From NCBI GenBank assembly GCA_018350325.1, contig JAEVLN010000007.1:1-64000 (forward strand): a stretch of DNA of 64,000 bases. The letters are read 5' to 3'. The notes under the pieces were generated by a model. That model saw only the letters and a list, made by a program, of their open reading frames with translations, searched no databases and had not been told where the DNA came from. Position 1 is the first letter of the stretch, and the number at the start of each line of letters is the position of its first letter. A program made the translations under genes and the position numbers. Shown here one piece after another: positions 23,387 to 37,022 of this stretch. The stretch comes from Globodera rostochiensis (Eukaryota; Nematoda; Chromadorea; Rhabditida; Heteroderidae).

Positions 23387-26300
23387 TGGTCATATAGAGT
23401 AGAACGCAAATTTTTTTTACGATACTGGTGGGATTGGTATCTTTTTAGTAAGTTGTTTCTTCGTATGTGAAGGATTTATCATATTCATTTTACAATTATA
23501 ATATTAAATGTCTTCAAATCCATAAATTAATGTAATCATGTATGTGCCCGAACGTTTTTTTCAAGCTGTTGTTGTAGTATTTAATATTGAATGTTAAAGC
23601 ATTTTTTTAAAATTATTTTTATGGCAAATTTATAAAGTTCTAGCGAATAAATCGATTAGATTCCAATTTTAAATCAAACTGTTTTTATTGTGCAATAAAA
23701 ATAATAATTTAACCATAAAATTGTTAAATGAGTAGCAAAAATTAATAATTTTACAAAATCTAAAAAATTTTTAAATAAATGAAAAATTGCATTAAGCAAT
23801 AATTGCTCCAAGAATTTACTTTTTTTATTAGTTCAAAAAAGCTTAATGGTCTTTTTTAAAGCCAAAAATTATACAACAACTAATCTGAATGACAAAAGAG
23901 ATTCTTAATTGTTTATTGATAATGGTCCAATAATCTCTTCATCATCACCATATATTACTAGATACAAGACAATTTTATTCATTTGCGACTGCTATATTGC
24001 TTGCCAATACAAGTGATACCGGCGTGGTTCGAACAACACCCAAAATTTTAAAAGATAACAAATAGTTAAATTTATTTACAAATATATAACCAAAATTTTT
24101 TTAGTTGAAAATCTAAAAAAAAAAGAAATCGAATTGTTGCACCGTTATGAGGGAAACTGAAACGAACATCTCCGTCTAGGTATGGCATAAAACCATTTCT
24201 GATGGAGAACAAAAATAAACAAAATTAACAATGCATAATGAAATCTTATAACAATTAAATATGAACGCAATATAATTTAAAAATTCAAAAATCTTTTTAA
24301 TAATAAAATGCTGAAAATGCCAGACTTAAAAAATTAATAGCCGTTTTTATTAACTTGAGCACTGAATTTTAAAAAATATAATTTTTGGTATATGTAAATT
24401 TGTGTTAATTAATTTTTTGTTTAAAAATAAAGTTTTTATTTTTAATATCAATCGTTAAAATGCTTTAAGATATAAAATGATATGTATATTGATATTACAA
24501 AATCACTTTTTAAATTTTATCACGTTTTTTTAACTTTTTCATCACGGACAGGATTATTTACTTTTACACTTAAATTAGAAATTATGCAAAGTTAAATATC
24601 TTTTTCGAGCAATAAAATTTTTTTCGGCCAAATGCAAAGTTAACATTGCTACATTATGAAGTCTCAAATGGTGCTTTTGTATAATTTGATATTGCTTTAA
24701 ACTTATATTTTAAAATATGAGTAGAAAGGTTTGGTTCCATCGGATTCGCACAGTTTAAAATGTTTTTATTGCATTTAAGAATAATTTGAACTCTATATAA
24801 ATTAAAATTTATGTTAAGGTTTAAAAAAGGCTTTATGATAACTTTTTGTATTTGTACTTTATTAGCATGCTCAAATGTTATTTCCGAACTCAATACAAAT
24901 TCAGTAACATTTGAAGAATTTATTTCTACAGGTTTAAATAAATTTAAAAAAATATTAAAGCTTAAACATGCATTTATCTGCATTAATAATTGGTGATTTA
25001 AACGTCAGAAATCAGAAAGTTCTGCTATTTTAACAATGATTACTTTTAAAAATTTTTGAAATAATAATCTCATACAGAGAAAAAAATAGGTTATAAGCAG
25101 TAATAATGTTTGCAATTTAAGTATGAATATAACTAATATAAACTTACCAATTGATATGTATAGAATGATATATATTAGTTATAGAGTGGTAAAAATGAGA
25201 AAATTTGTCGAGGATTGGCCTGTTTGACGTTGTATATGCCATTTTTTGGCTTATTTGATTATCATAAAGAGCCGCCGGAAGTCATATGCCCGGCAAAGTA
25301 GCGGCTAGCGGGGCTTGGGACCGTTGCAGAAGAACGCATTTTATGCCGACAAAATCAACTGTATTTGCGGAAAAACTAATGATATTTTGCTTTTTATATA
25401 GCAAAGCGTAAACCTTAATATAATTAATATAGAGAAAATTAATTTTTACTAAAGTATGTCCTAGCATTAAATTGTAATAGATATGAATAATTAAGAAATG
25501 ATACGTACGAGCAAAGGATTTAAGATTCTATTTTCGGGCTGTGCGTACGCATGGAGAATCCTGGCAAAGAGAATATGGTAATAATTAATATATTTTAAAT
25601 AATTAGGCATTAAATAAAACCAAATAAAAATAACACTTAAATAAAGCAATCTTTGATACAAAATATGTAATAGTTTATTTATTATTTAAAACTTTATTAC
25701 ATACCTAAATAATTTGAAGATTTAAGGTTCATCAATTTCAAACATAAATTAATTACAACATAAAATAAAACCATCTGTTAATATTTACATTAAACAAATG
25801 GACTCAGGCTACTGCAACGCTATCCATAAGATCGGCACCCAACATAATTATAAATCTAATATTAAGCAAAACAATTATAATAAATGAAAATTTATTTAAT
25901 AATAAAGATTAATAATTGGATAAGGAGCAAAGCTTAAATAAATAATAGATAAAGAGCTTTCAAATAAAAACATTACCATCACGAGAAGCAACCGGACTAT
26001 AATTTAACACAATCAAATAACAGTAATTAACTGAAGTAACAAACAGAAGAACGGCGAATTGAGTAAGCTCATAAAGATGAAAAAATTTGCCTCTTTTTTT
26101 ATTTCCCAAAAAAAATTGAGTATATTTAATACGTAATAAAATTTAATCATTTAAAACATGAAAGCGATAGAAAACTGCCCAGCAATAAAACACTTCCAAT
26201 AAAAGCAAATGACTTGGTAATTATACCACGGCCCCTGCATCGGTTCGTCTAAGGCGGTCAATGCAATCATGATTTAAAACAACTTATGGAAACCTTAAAT

Positions 26301-26470
26301 AAATTGAAAAGCACTAAAAAATAAACGGTTTTGAATACAAATTGGCAAAATATACCTATGGGCTAAAATTTTTAAACTTTTAGTCGTATAAATTATAATC
26401 TATACTAAATGTCAATAGGGGGCATTTTGTGCTGACGCAAAAATTTTGTTTAGCACATTATTTTTATTAA
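23387..26470. other. AT-rich region with one GC-richer island
   Basis: T-rich then A-rich DNA. A GC-rich island at about 25,270-25,350 is open in several frames on both strands, so it gives no clue to a coding strand. Overlapping open frames on opposite strands at 24.65-25.0 kb have AT-driven composition. No repeat with a partner in this window was found. Confidence 0.5.
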
Positions 26471-27020
26471 CCAACAATTTTATTGAATTTTTTAAATTAG
26501 AATTGGATTAAAAAGGTATTTCGAAATTTTAAGTAGCGGGACAGACTCTGGTAAATATGGGTTGTTCGTGCGCCAGAAAGCCTTAATATTCAAAATAAAG
26601 ACAAAAGCCTATTAAATTTAAGATTATTCTAATTGCTCTGAATTTCGAAATAATTGAGTTTTCAAAGCACATTGTTTTATTTATATGCATTAAATATTTT
26701 TATAACGTTGAGGGTACTTAATAACATAAAAAACGAAATAATTCAAATCCAATAATTAAATTAATTACAACCAAAGCAAATAAAAGAAACAATAATTTAA
26801 AAATCCAACTAACATATATATTATGATAAAAAAATTTTATTTTGAAAGAAAACGTTAAGCCAATTATAAAATTACATTTCAGAAGGGCAAATTTAAAAGC
26901 ATAAATAATTCAAAATTATTTTGCTTAATAAAAAATTAATAAACAAAATGATTGAGTAAAAATAGCTATTTCTGAATTTGGCTATATGAAAACTATGAAT
27001 TATTACTTAATGAGCCTAAT
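26471..27020 (+). repeat. Single upstream copy of the segmental-duplication boundary segment
   Basis: Matches 31,139-31,650. Shared landmarks are CCAACAATTTTATTGAA, AAGTAGCGGGACAGACTC, GTTGTTCGT.GCGCCAGAA and GGCAAATTTAAAAGCATAA. Its right part also matches the start of copies B (36,261) and C (41,143). This copy is clean sequence, and the 31-kb copy has lost many single bases relative to it. It lacks the ~75-bp insertion present in copies B and C after AAGCATAA. Confidence 0.85.
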
Positions 27021-30000
27021 GGAAATAAAAATATTCAATAATGTATTTATTTAACTTCATAATAGTGTAATCAATTAAATGAGAAATGCCGTTAACCTGA
27101 TCAAAAAACACAAATAAAACTTCTAAATCAAGCATTATTAATTAATTAATTTTTGCGTTTTCAAGTTAGCAAATATCAAATTCAAAATTGAAATCATTAT
27201 ACATATAAGGATGATCTAATTTAAGCTAATAAAACTTTGTTAAATTATTTTCAACACTACTTGATACGCAGTTTAAAACGGTTGATTACAAATTTGAGCG
27301 AGTATACCATGCAGGGATTTGCTGGACAATATGAAACCCTGTAAATAAAAAAATTCATTAAAAAAATTGAAAACTTAAAAAATTCTGCGATAATAAACAT
27401 ATAATAAAATCCGTAAATCTTTTTTAATAGAATCATGAAGTCAACAAAATCTATTAATATGAGGCGAATATACCATAATAAAAGTCCCTCATCTTTTTTA
27501 GAAAATATTGGCCAATAGGCTTTAGTTTTTGTAAAAAAAAAATAAAAGAAACGACTTAAAGTTGCACATATCATATTTACATAATGAATTAAGTCTAAAA
27601 ACATAAAAGCAAAATCAAATATCAAAAACAAACTGTAAAATGTTTAATATTTATGGGGGTATAAAGGATACTATTATTTCAGATGCACCACCGAAGTCAG
27701 AAGACATACAGAATAAAGTAAATGCTTCAGTGTTCTTTCTAATAAATAAACTCGAAATAAATATGAAAATATTTAATAATAAATACAATTATAATTAAAA
27801 ACTTGCAAATAAATATAAATAAAGCAAAAGATAAAAAATTAAAGATGAACAGATTATGTAGCATAACTAAGTTTAAACTTTATGACTTATAGTAAATAAA
27901 AATCTCATACAACCAACTACCAAAATGCAACAAGAACAAATAAAGAAAAATGTTAAGAATATAATTATTAAAATATAATGCATTTTTTCGATATAGGTAT
28001 AAATAAAATAGAATTTATGTAATTTTTTGAGTTTTTGGCGAAAGAATACAAAAAATCATTTTTTAATTACGAGATACTGAACTTACTGTTTACTTCATAT
28101 GATGCTAAACATGTAAAAATTAAGAATTATATTGAAGGCCAGTATAATTAAAATTTTAAAAATTAATTCAAATCAGATTTGTAAGTAATCATGAAAATTA
28201 TTGCGTTTATTACAGATAATTTCAAAAAGCACACGATGCGTACAAGCAAATATAAAAAATTTAAAAAATATATTATCGAAATTTTGACAGTCTACATAAA
28301 AATACCATTAAATAATAAATAAATTTAAAAAAGGCATGCAAAACCCCCAGAAAGTATCCAAGTGTTCTATAAAGAATGAATCTTCAAATTAATGAACACT
28401 GTGATCTACAATTTTTATTTAATTACATACCTTTATTAATAGTATTTTGTGTCAGAGACAATATTTTAAAATAAATTTTATTTTAAATTTAAACACTATG
28501 AAGAATAATTGTATATATCTACGAATATGTTCAACAATTCATATTTACACGATAAACAATGTTTGCCTCAATAACGTAAAAAGTTTGTTTAGGGAAAAAT
28601 AAAAAAGTCACGGTTACAAAACGGCTTAACCACATTCGGACTCGTTCACATTAGAAAAAAAAAACAATTTGTACAATTTGTATCAAGACGAATTTTGCCA
28701 TTTTGGAAATTTAGAAGAAAATGCTTACTGGATCTTTGTGGCCGAGGCAACAAGTTAAATAAATTAAATAAACTTTATTTGATAAATCTAAAAATTAATA
28801 AATAAAAATCTAATGTTAAAATAAAAAGTAAAAGATAAATATTATAACTTTTAATAAATATATGTGTGCGCTTACCAGCTCTAAATGTAAAGTTCTCATG
28901 AACACTTAACTAAATTGCATTAACACCTTTCACTCTTACTATTTACGAACCTTTACCGTCCTAGACATCTAAATATTGTAAATCTAAAATAAGCACTTAA
29001 TTATTAAATGTAGCATTAACATTTATAGAATTGTATGTTTTTTGAGTTTTGATCTGTTCGTTGATATATTTTTATTGAATTAATTCTTGTTGCATTTTGA
29101 TAGTTGGTTGCCGAGAAAAAATGGTGAAGACGTTTAAATCAGTAATACTCGTGAGTATCTGTATGTAATTGGATTGTCCTGGAGTGGAATTTGATCTGTG
29201 ATGTTGTTACATAGGTAGGTATAGAAAAAAGCCAAACCTTAAATTAGGCTATATATGAAAACTAAAAATATTTACTAAACATATGTAATAAAAAAAATTA
29301 TCGATATAAAATGTCAAAATAAAAATTATAGAATTCATTACCTAATCGGATCAACGAATCCAGCGGCTTAAACTATAAAAGTGTCCGAAATCGGGTGGGA
29401 AGTGTCTTGAATTAAAATAAATATTTTATACGAGCTTTACGAGCATGGAAAAAACACAAAATATTGTAAGCAAAAAAATCATTAAACTTTTAATTGTATA
29501 TTTAAAAACAATTTAAAAAGAAAAAAAATGATCAACAAATAAGAAGAAATTAATTACATTTAAACATCAAACAAAATAAAATGATAATTTTTAGAAATAT
29601 TAATAAGGGTTGAAGTGGAAATTATTCAAGAAGGCCTTCGCGTGCAATTTTGGTCGGAAATACAAATACCAAACCTAAAGTTTTGAATGCTCAATAGATG
29701 AAATTTCTAAATATAAAAATATGAATGTTAAACTTTATGTATAAAAATAATTTTAATATGCTAATATGGGGTAATTTTACATCAATAAAAAATAACTAAA
29801 ATAAACAAATAAATTAAACTAATTAAATGAAATTGCTAATAATATAATAAATCTTATCAAAAGAAGACGGAACAAATCTAAAATAAAAAATTGCATCAAG
29901 GTCGCAAATATCAAAAAATTGGCTCTGTTTCGAGAATGGAAATAAACAACAAAATTGAACATTTCTAACAAATAAAAATATTCATTTAAATATTTCAAAA

Positions 30001-31138
30001 TGCAAAAAAAAAGAAAGACATGAACTGAGAATCATATACGACTTTTTACAATTATTGAAAACATAATTTACATCTTGCGACAAAATAATTCGAAGAACCA
30101 ACCCGATAGTTAAAAGGAACAATTTAAAGCAGCAATACAAAGGTTATAATCAAACAAATTTCGGAAAAGATTATCGATAAAAATGTAACATTAATAAATA
30201 CATAAAATAAAATGCATAATGTTGATATTACGTATATTATTATAACGACGCATCTGAAAGGTACATTCCGTTTACAGTAATCTTTACTTTACCTTTAATG
30301 AGTTAAAAAATTAAAAAAGCAAAATAACAATGCAAAAAAAAATTTAAACATCCATAAAATCGCATATTTTAATTATCAAATTATTACATGATAAATGCTA
30401 TATAATATATCTAGACATGATTATCATAAATTTAAACAGATAAATTTTAAAAAATTAACAACAACAAAAATTAAGAATCAGCAAACTTAGATTGTTTAGA
30501 AGAAATCCAAATTTTTACTTATGAATGCCTTCAACCTTTTCCTTACAAATTAGAGTCACATCCTTTCCAGGCACATGAACTTACCGTCAGAATAAATTCA
30601 AACATAGAACTAATCCCCGCCAAATGAAGAGAAAGGATCTTATGCCTGTGGCAACAAAGAAAAAACACGCAAGCGTTCAAGGAAAAATGGGGGTTATAAA
30701 GAAAAAATTAATGAAGAAAGATGACAAACGACACCATTAAAAAAACAAACAAACAAATTAAAGTAAAAATTAATATAAAAAAAGACTAATTTTACAATAT
30801 TAAATAATGAACAAGCTCAAATCTGAAAGCAGCCGATGAGCTGCATACCGAACTTTTACATTAATTCGCGGATCAAGCTTTCTAAAAATAAAAAAACATC
30901 TTTATGTAAATGCAAACAAATAAATAATATAACAATAAACTATTTATAAAATTTATATAAATTGATAACATTTACTGGTTTCGATTAAATACCTTTTGCA
31001 TACATAAATTTAAATAAGATAATGTAATTAATACAGTACACCCCAATTATAAACAATTAATTTATTAAAATTAAATTAATTATAAATATAAAAGTTAAAG
31101 ATTTTGATAATAATATTGCTCTATTTATTAAAGGTTGA
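27021..31138. other. A-rich region without recognisable gene
   Basis: More than 4 kb of strongly A-rich + strand DNA dense in AATAAA, TAAATAAA and AAATTAA. A minus-strand open frame (27,257-27,631, 124 codons) is Phe/Ile/Leu-rich as expected for the complement of A-rich DNA, and has no domain I recognise. No repeat has a partner elsewhere in the window. Confidence 0.5.
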
Positions 31139-32179
31139 ACCAACAATTTTATTGAATTTTTTAAATTAAAATTGGATTAAAAAGGTATTTCGAAATTTTA
31201 AGTAGCGGGACAGACTCTGGTAAATATGGGTTGTTCGTTGCGCCAGAAAGCCTTATATTCAAAATAAGGACAAATATTAATTATTTATCATTGCTCTAAT
31301 TTCGAAATAATTGAGTTTTAGCACATTGTTTTATTTATATAAGCCCTAAATTGTTTATAACGTTGAGGTACTTAAAACAAAAACGAAATATTCAAATCCA
31401 ATAATTAATTAATTACAACCAAAGCAATAAAAGAAACATAATTTAAATTATAAATTTATTATGATAAAAATATTTTATTTTTGAAAGAAACGTTAAGCAA
31501 TTATAAAATTAATTTATAAGGCAAATTTAAAAGCATAATATTCAAAATTATTTTCTTATAAAAAATTAATAACAAAAATTGAGTAAAAATGATTTAATTT
31601 GGTAAAATATGAATTATACTAAACATAATAAATTTGCAGTCTAAAACTATAATAATGAATTTTTTGGTTAAANTATGAATTTGACCTCATTTTCATTCCT
31701 CATTTATCGGCCCCAGCGGCTGGTTGTGATTTGAATATTCCACGACAATAAATAATTAATTGATTTTATGTTTTTTTTAATATTTGATATTTCCGATTTT
31801 TCGAATTTGCAAATAANTTTATATATTGTATACTTTTAAAAATTTACTATTTTATTTCATGAGTTGCTAATACTTTCAAGCTATCGGTGATCAAGATTTT
31901 CATCTTAGCACTGTAAAAATTAAGTAAATCAATTGTGTAAAAAGGTGAATTTTAACGAAAATCAAAACATATAATAATGGTTTATATAATGCGATTCAAT
32001 TATTTTACTAATNNAAAATAAAAGGCAAAATTAAAAGGAAATTTTAGCAAATAACAACATTNNNAAAAAACTATTTGTGAAAATTAAAGCATTATACTTT
32101 TGNTGAAAAACATGAATTAATAATAGTTAAATTAATGGAATTAATAATCAAATTTGGTTCAATCAATTGCGTTTGAGTT

Positions 32180-32370
32180 ATATTCATCACTGGTCGAACC
32201 AAAGGGCTCCATGTACAAGACGGCGCCTTGAAGTCTCTCTTGGAGACTCTGACCACTTTCAAAGCTCGGAGGGCAAAAAGATGGCGGATCAGCTGATGGG
32301 CTTGTACAAAAATGATATAAACTATTGGTATTCTATAGAACTTCGTAAATTATTTGTCATCATTAAATAA
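32180..32370 (+). other. Copy-A version of the GC-rich open region
   Basis: Equivalent to 37,023-37,184, but the ATG is ATA here, three neighbouring codons differ (CAT GTA CAA instead of CAC GAA CGA), and one A is missing after ACTTTCAAA, which shifts the frame. The missing base lies in the poor-quality stretch, so it may be a sequencing error. See the copy-B entry for what the open region looks like. Confidence 0.3.
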
Positions 32371-33126
32371 AATTTGTCATTGCAAAAGCAAAAACCAACT
32401 ACCCAAATAAGTAAATATTAAAGTTTTATATTTATTGATACATACAATACTTAAAATAATTATGTGTAATTCTTTAAAAGTTAAGAAATCCTAATTTTTT
32501 ATAAAAATATAATTATTTCTTTTTTAAAATGTCTCACATTTTATTAGCGACAAATAAAAAATACATACTATAGTATATTCAAAATCTACAAGTACACATT
32601 ATTAAAAAAAACACCAANAACAGCACGCCAATTTTTATTTAAAATTTGCTAAACAGTCATCGATTTACTGAAAAGACTATTTATAAATAAATATTGAAAA
32701 GTTGGTTAAACTACAACAATTTAAAAAAATAAACTTTAAAAACATGACGTTGCGTCTTGAATTTGAAAATGTTAAAATAATAATAACAATTTAGCGCAAA
32801 ATTTCATCGCGTACATATATTTTTTATTCGTGATACCTGACCGAGCTCAATGATGAAAAATTTTTTCATTTCCTTTTTGTTGGCCGGATGGCTCAATTGA
32901 AAAAAAAATTAACTTAATAAAAACTTAAATTTTTAACACAAATAAAAACANATAAATATTGAGTATTTTTTACTATCACAGGAAATTTTTTAAAAAACTA
33001 AAATGATTAAGTAATTCAAAACCCATACCATAGCAAAGCAAAGTAAAATAAACATATANAAAAGAAAAAAAATATTAAAATATTTAAAAGCAAAATATTA
33101 ATTAGTAANGCATTTTTACTTGAAAG

Positions 33127-33622
33127 GCGAGAGTAATTTTAACGCACCCCATCTGAAAAATTGTTTTAGTTTACTTTTTTGAAAATTTTATTTTTTCAAG
33201 AAAAAGTGTGCTAAAAAGAAATAGTCAGACGTGTAAACTAATTTGGTCATCAACATACCCAATCTAAAAATTGTATTAGTTACTTTTTTGAAGATTTAAT
33301 TTTTTTGAAGAAAAAGTGTGTTAAAATAAGAATGTCAGACGATGAGCGTAATTTGTGCATCAACGCACCCCATCTAATAATTTTTATTTACTTTTTTGAA
33401 GTAATTGTGTGCTAAAAAAAGATAGTCAGACAACTAAACTAATTAAGTAATCAACGCACCCCATTTAAAATTGTGTCATTTACTTTTTTGAACATTTTAT
33501 TTTTATCAAAAAAAAACGTGCTAATAGGAAAAAATCAAAAAACAAAATTAANTTGGGCATCAATGTCCCAATATCAAAATTGTTTTAGTTACTTTTTCTA
33601 ATATTTTATTTTAAAGAAAAAA
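33127..33622 (+). repeat. Satellite array 2 (about 5 degraded monomers)
   Basis: Same monomer family as array 1. TGTGCTAAAA and CGCACCCC landmarks recur at about 107-bp spacing. It is the positional equivalent of array 3 in copy B. The monomers differ from those of array 3 by many substitutions and losses, most of which coincide with the low-quality stretch. Confidence 0.85.
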
Positions 33623-33737
33623 GATTTATAAAAGATTTTAAAGATAACGGCAGAACCAATTGTATTTAATGAACATCATGAAGCAGTTCACTGTACTATT
33701 TGGTTATATTTATCATATTTAAGTAATCAAAATTTTT

Positions 33738-34567
33738 AGAGCCAAAATTTGTGAAAAATCCTGGACCTGGGCATGGAGAAAGTGCCTGGACGTGATTTCC
33801 TCGACCAAAGTCCAGGAAAAAATCCAGGGTACGGATGGTTGTACCCGTCCTGGACCCGGACTTTTTCAAAAATATTTTTTTTTAAATACTAGCAATAATC
33901 CAATTTTTAGTGCTAAAAAATATTCGTTAATTGGGAATCCAATCTTTATTCAACTTTTCACCAAACATTAAGAGGCAAAATAGAGTGTGCTAGGAGTCCA
34001 AGAAGCAATTTTCGATTTTGTTCAATTTTTTAGAAATTTTACATTTTGTTAAAAAATTGCACAAAATTAAAGTTTGCGATTTTATTTTTCAAAAACAAGG
34101 GTTTTTTGTGAATTCTGCATTACTTCTGGAGGAAAGAGAGGTGGTTGGCGGTGCCGACAGGCGCCGCCGCGAAAAATTTTTGAATTTTTTGATACAATAT
34201 TGTCTTGTCAAGTGAATCGACTGGCTGAATTTATCGCCCATTTAATTACTTATTTTTTTATCAAATTATTGTTTTTTGTTGAGATTTGCTATCAAACCCC
34301 AAAATAAACTTGCAAATATTTAAAAATTTGGCGATCTGTCCCAAAATCCACTAAAATTTCTGCTGTTTGTTGCTCAGAAACACCATCTTTAGGTGCTGTA
34401 TTTTTAATCCAGGAAATCCAGGTTTATTCTGCCGAGCCCTGGATCCTGGACCAAAGTCCAGGAAAAGTTCAGGACCAGGAAAAATCCAGGGTCGCTGAGG
34501 CTTCACTGGACCTGGGCTCTGGGTTCAGAAAAAATCCAAGCCTGTACTAAGGTCTCAGTCGGGCTCT
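33738..34567. mobile_element. Foldback non-autonomous DNA transposon, copy A
   Basis: The termini AGAGCC...GGCTCT are flanked by the exact 9-bp direct repeat AAAATTTTT (33,729-33,737 and 34,568-34,576). Depending on where the end is placed this can be read as an 8-bp hAT-type duplication. Both subterminal regions are packed with TCCTGGACC / GTCCAGGA words in both orientations. The middle holds the GC hairpin module. No transposase is encoded. hAT membership is inferred from the ends and the subterminal repeats, and is less certain than for the 21-kb elements. The element was duplicated with the surrounding unit rather than inserted twice. Confidence 0.7.
34147..34168. repeat. GC hairpin module, segmental copy A
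   Basis: GGCGGTGCC, loop GACA, GGCGCCGCC. It is preceded by GAATTCTGCATTACTTCTGG and AGGTGGTT and followed by GCGAAAAATTTTTG. This is the reverse-complement orientation of the hairpins at 22,339 and 22,887. A short + frame running through it is broken in other families and is not considered coding. Confidence 0.8.
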
Positions 34568-37022
34568 AAAATTTTTATTTTTTTTAATGATGCACATAAT
34601 TTAAAATGTACAATAATAAGAGTAAAACCCTAAATATTTAATTGTTAATATACAAAAGGACTCCTATATCAACCAAAATATTTTAAATCTAAAAAATACT
34701 GTAATTGAATAAAAAAAAGCGCTAAAGAAATTATAAAATACCAATTTTGAAGTATTGAAATGTTTAAGTTGCCCAAAATTTAACCTACAAAAGGTAAATT
34801 TAAAAAAAAAAAATCTTTCAAAAATAAACAAAAAAAAAATTAATTGTTAAAATGTTTATTAAGTTGAGCATTAAAATTCAAATCTTAAATTAAGATAAAA
34901 ATTTAAAATAAATATTAAATTACGTTTGTATTTAAATGTAAAATAATTAAGAAATATGAAGTTTCCAATTTAAAATAAAACTTCACATCGCATGTTTTGA
35001 TTCATTAAAAAGTTATTCTGAATGCAAACCCCAAAAAAAGCGTTACAACAAATAAAGCGATCGACAAATGAGCGCAAAACAATTAAATCGAAAAGAGTAA
35101 TAAAAAGAATTCCATTTTACTTTGTTTCCTCAATTACAAGCTCAAAGCATAAAAATTAAAAAATTAAATCAATTAAAAGGTCTGATACCAATATCATTAT
35201 GTTGTTAATAAAAAATCAGAAATTTGTGTGCTCAGCAAAAAGTGACAATAAAAATTTGACTTTTGAATAACATTAACAAAACAATTATATTTGGTAAAAA
35301 ATACTTAAACACATTATACTCACGGGCAGAGACTTTGATACTGATGATCTCAAATTCTGAAGTAAATAATTATTTATAATTCGTCTCCAACTTTTATTAT
35401 TTCTTATTTAACCATTTTTCCGCTCAACATGCGTATTATGAGTATTTTACATTTTGAATTTAATAAAGTATTTACGGCTATTTCTAAAGTAATTGCTAAC
35501 ATACTTTCATAGAATGGGGGACCCCGGGGAATTTTTAAACATTTTAAAGTTTGAATTTTTCGGGCATGGAAGATTTTTAAAATTTTTTCTCATTCTTTTC
35601 GTAGCGAATATAATGTTTATCATTAAATCATAATATATATTAAAAACCTTTTAAATTTTCCACCTAATGTTTTTGATTTGAAGTAGTAACTCGATCGGTA
35701 CTGAATCAAAGAAAAACATTATTCTACAATAATTAAATGAGCTATTTGTCTACGATAAAATTAAAACAACAAAAAAAGGACAAATATAAAGACAAATAAA
35801 CTAATAAATAAAAAAAAATTATTATTAAATAAAACGCGGGGCGCTGGTCGGTTCAATTATTGGAACGATGTAAATTTGAAAAGAAGAAAACATTTAATAA
35901 AAAACTGCTCTCAATTAAATTAATGTTACAAACAATTAAAGACATTTAAATTGTATTATGTGAAACAATTAAAATTATTATATAAATTAAATGAAAAAGA
36001 GAAAATTGGTCTTTATTATTTTAGAGATAATAAACTTTTTTTTAAATAAAACATACTTGGGAAGTTCCACGACCTTTAAAGAACGATGTTTTTTAGGTTT
36101 ATATTTGGAGTTAGGCTTGAGCTATTTTTATAAAATTCAATTGTAAACAGGTTTTTCATATTTTGCTTTATAAATGATGAATTGTAATAAATTCAAAAGA
36201 CTTGGATATTCAAGTCAAAGCCATCGGCCAACAACAGAAAATTATGTCGGTCCATGCGCAGCCAATTATAAAATACATTTCAGAAGGGCAAATTTAAAGC
36301 ATAATTAAATTGATGAAATATAATTTTAATCAGTTTAACATTACACGAGTTTTTAACATCAAGAATTAATTCAAAATTATTTTGCGCAATAAAAAAATAT
36401 TAAACAAAATGATTGAGTACAAATAGCTAGATTCTGAATTTGAAACTATAAATTATTACTAAACATAATAAATTTGCAGTCTAAAACTATAATAATGAAT
36501 TAATTTTGGTTAAAATATGAATTTGACCTCATTTCATTCCTCATTTATCGGCCCCAGCGGCTGGTTGTGATTTGAATATTCCACGACAATAAATAATTAT
36601 TTGATTTTATGTTTTTTTCAATATTTGATATTTCCGATTTTTCGAATTTGCAAATAATTTTATATATTGTATACTTTTAAAAATTTACTACTTTATTTCA
36701 TGAGTTGCTAATACTTTCAAGCTATCGGTGATCAGGATTTTCATCTTAGCACTGTAACAGCTCAGTAAATCAATTGTGTAAAAAGGTGAATTTTAACGAA
36801 AATCAAAACATATAATAATGGTTTATATAAATGCGATTCAATTAATTTAACTAATAAAAATAAAAGGCAAAGTTAAAAGGAAATTTTAGCAAATAACAAC
36901 ATTTAAAAAACACTATTTGCGAAAATTAAAGCATTATTCTTTTGGTGGAAGACATGAATTAATAACAGTTAAATTAATGAGGATTAATAATCAAATTTGG
37001 TTCAATCAATTGCGTTTGAGTC

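Larger units (their letters stand above)
31139..33622. other. Low-quality stretch with Ns and many single-base losses
   Basis: Ten N runs occur (31,673; 31,817; 32,013-32,014; 32,062-32,064; 32,103; 32,618; 32,951; 33,059; 33,109; 33,552). Compared with the clean copy at 26.47 kb and with copies B and C, the stretch has frequent one-base deletions in A/T runs and local scrambling. These stop soon after 33.6 kb. This looks like unpolished long-read consensus or gap fill rather than biological divergence. Reading frames here should not be interpreted. Confidence 0.75.
31487..36260 (+). repeat. Segmental duplication copy A (~4.8 kb)
   Basis: Aligns collinearly with copy B (36,261-41,142). It contains, in order, the boundary segment, a GC-rich 53-codon open region, a TGACCGAGCTCAATGATG landmark, a short satellite array, the 830-bp foldback transposon, and an A/T tail with GAATGGGGGACCCCGGGGAA. 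The left 2 kb is degraded by sequence quality. The right 2.5 kb is nearly identical to copy B apart from a few indels, such as an extra T at about 36,040 and an extra AATAAACT-like stretch at about 35,800. Confidence 0.9.

Noticed and set aside
34018..34307. Overlapping open frames, also present at 38,891-39,228
   Set aside because: They run through the GC hairpin module of the foldback element. The frames are not kept in the related modules at 22.3 and 22.9 kb.
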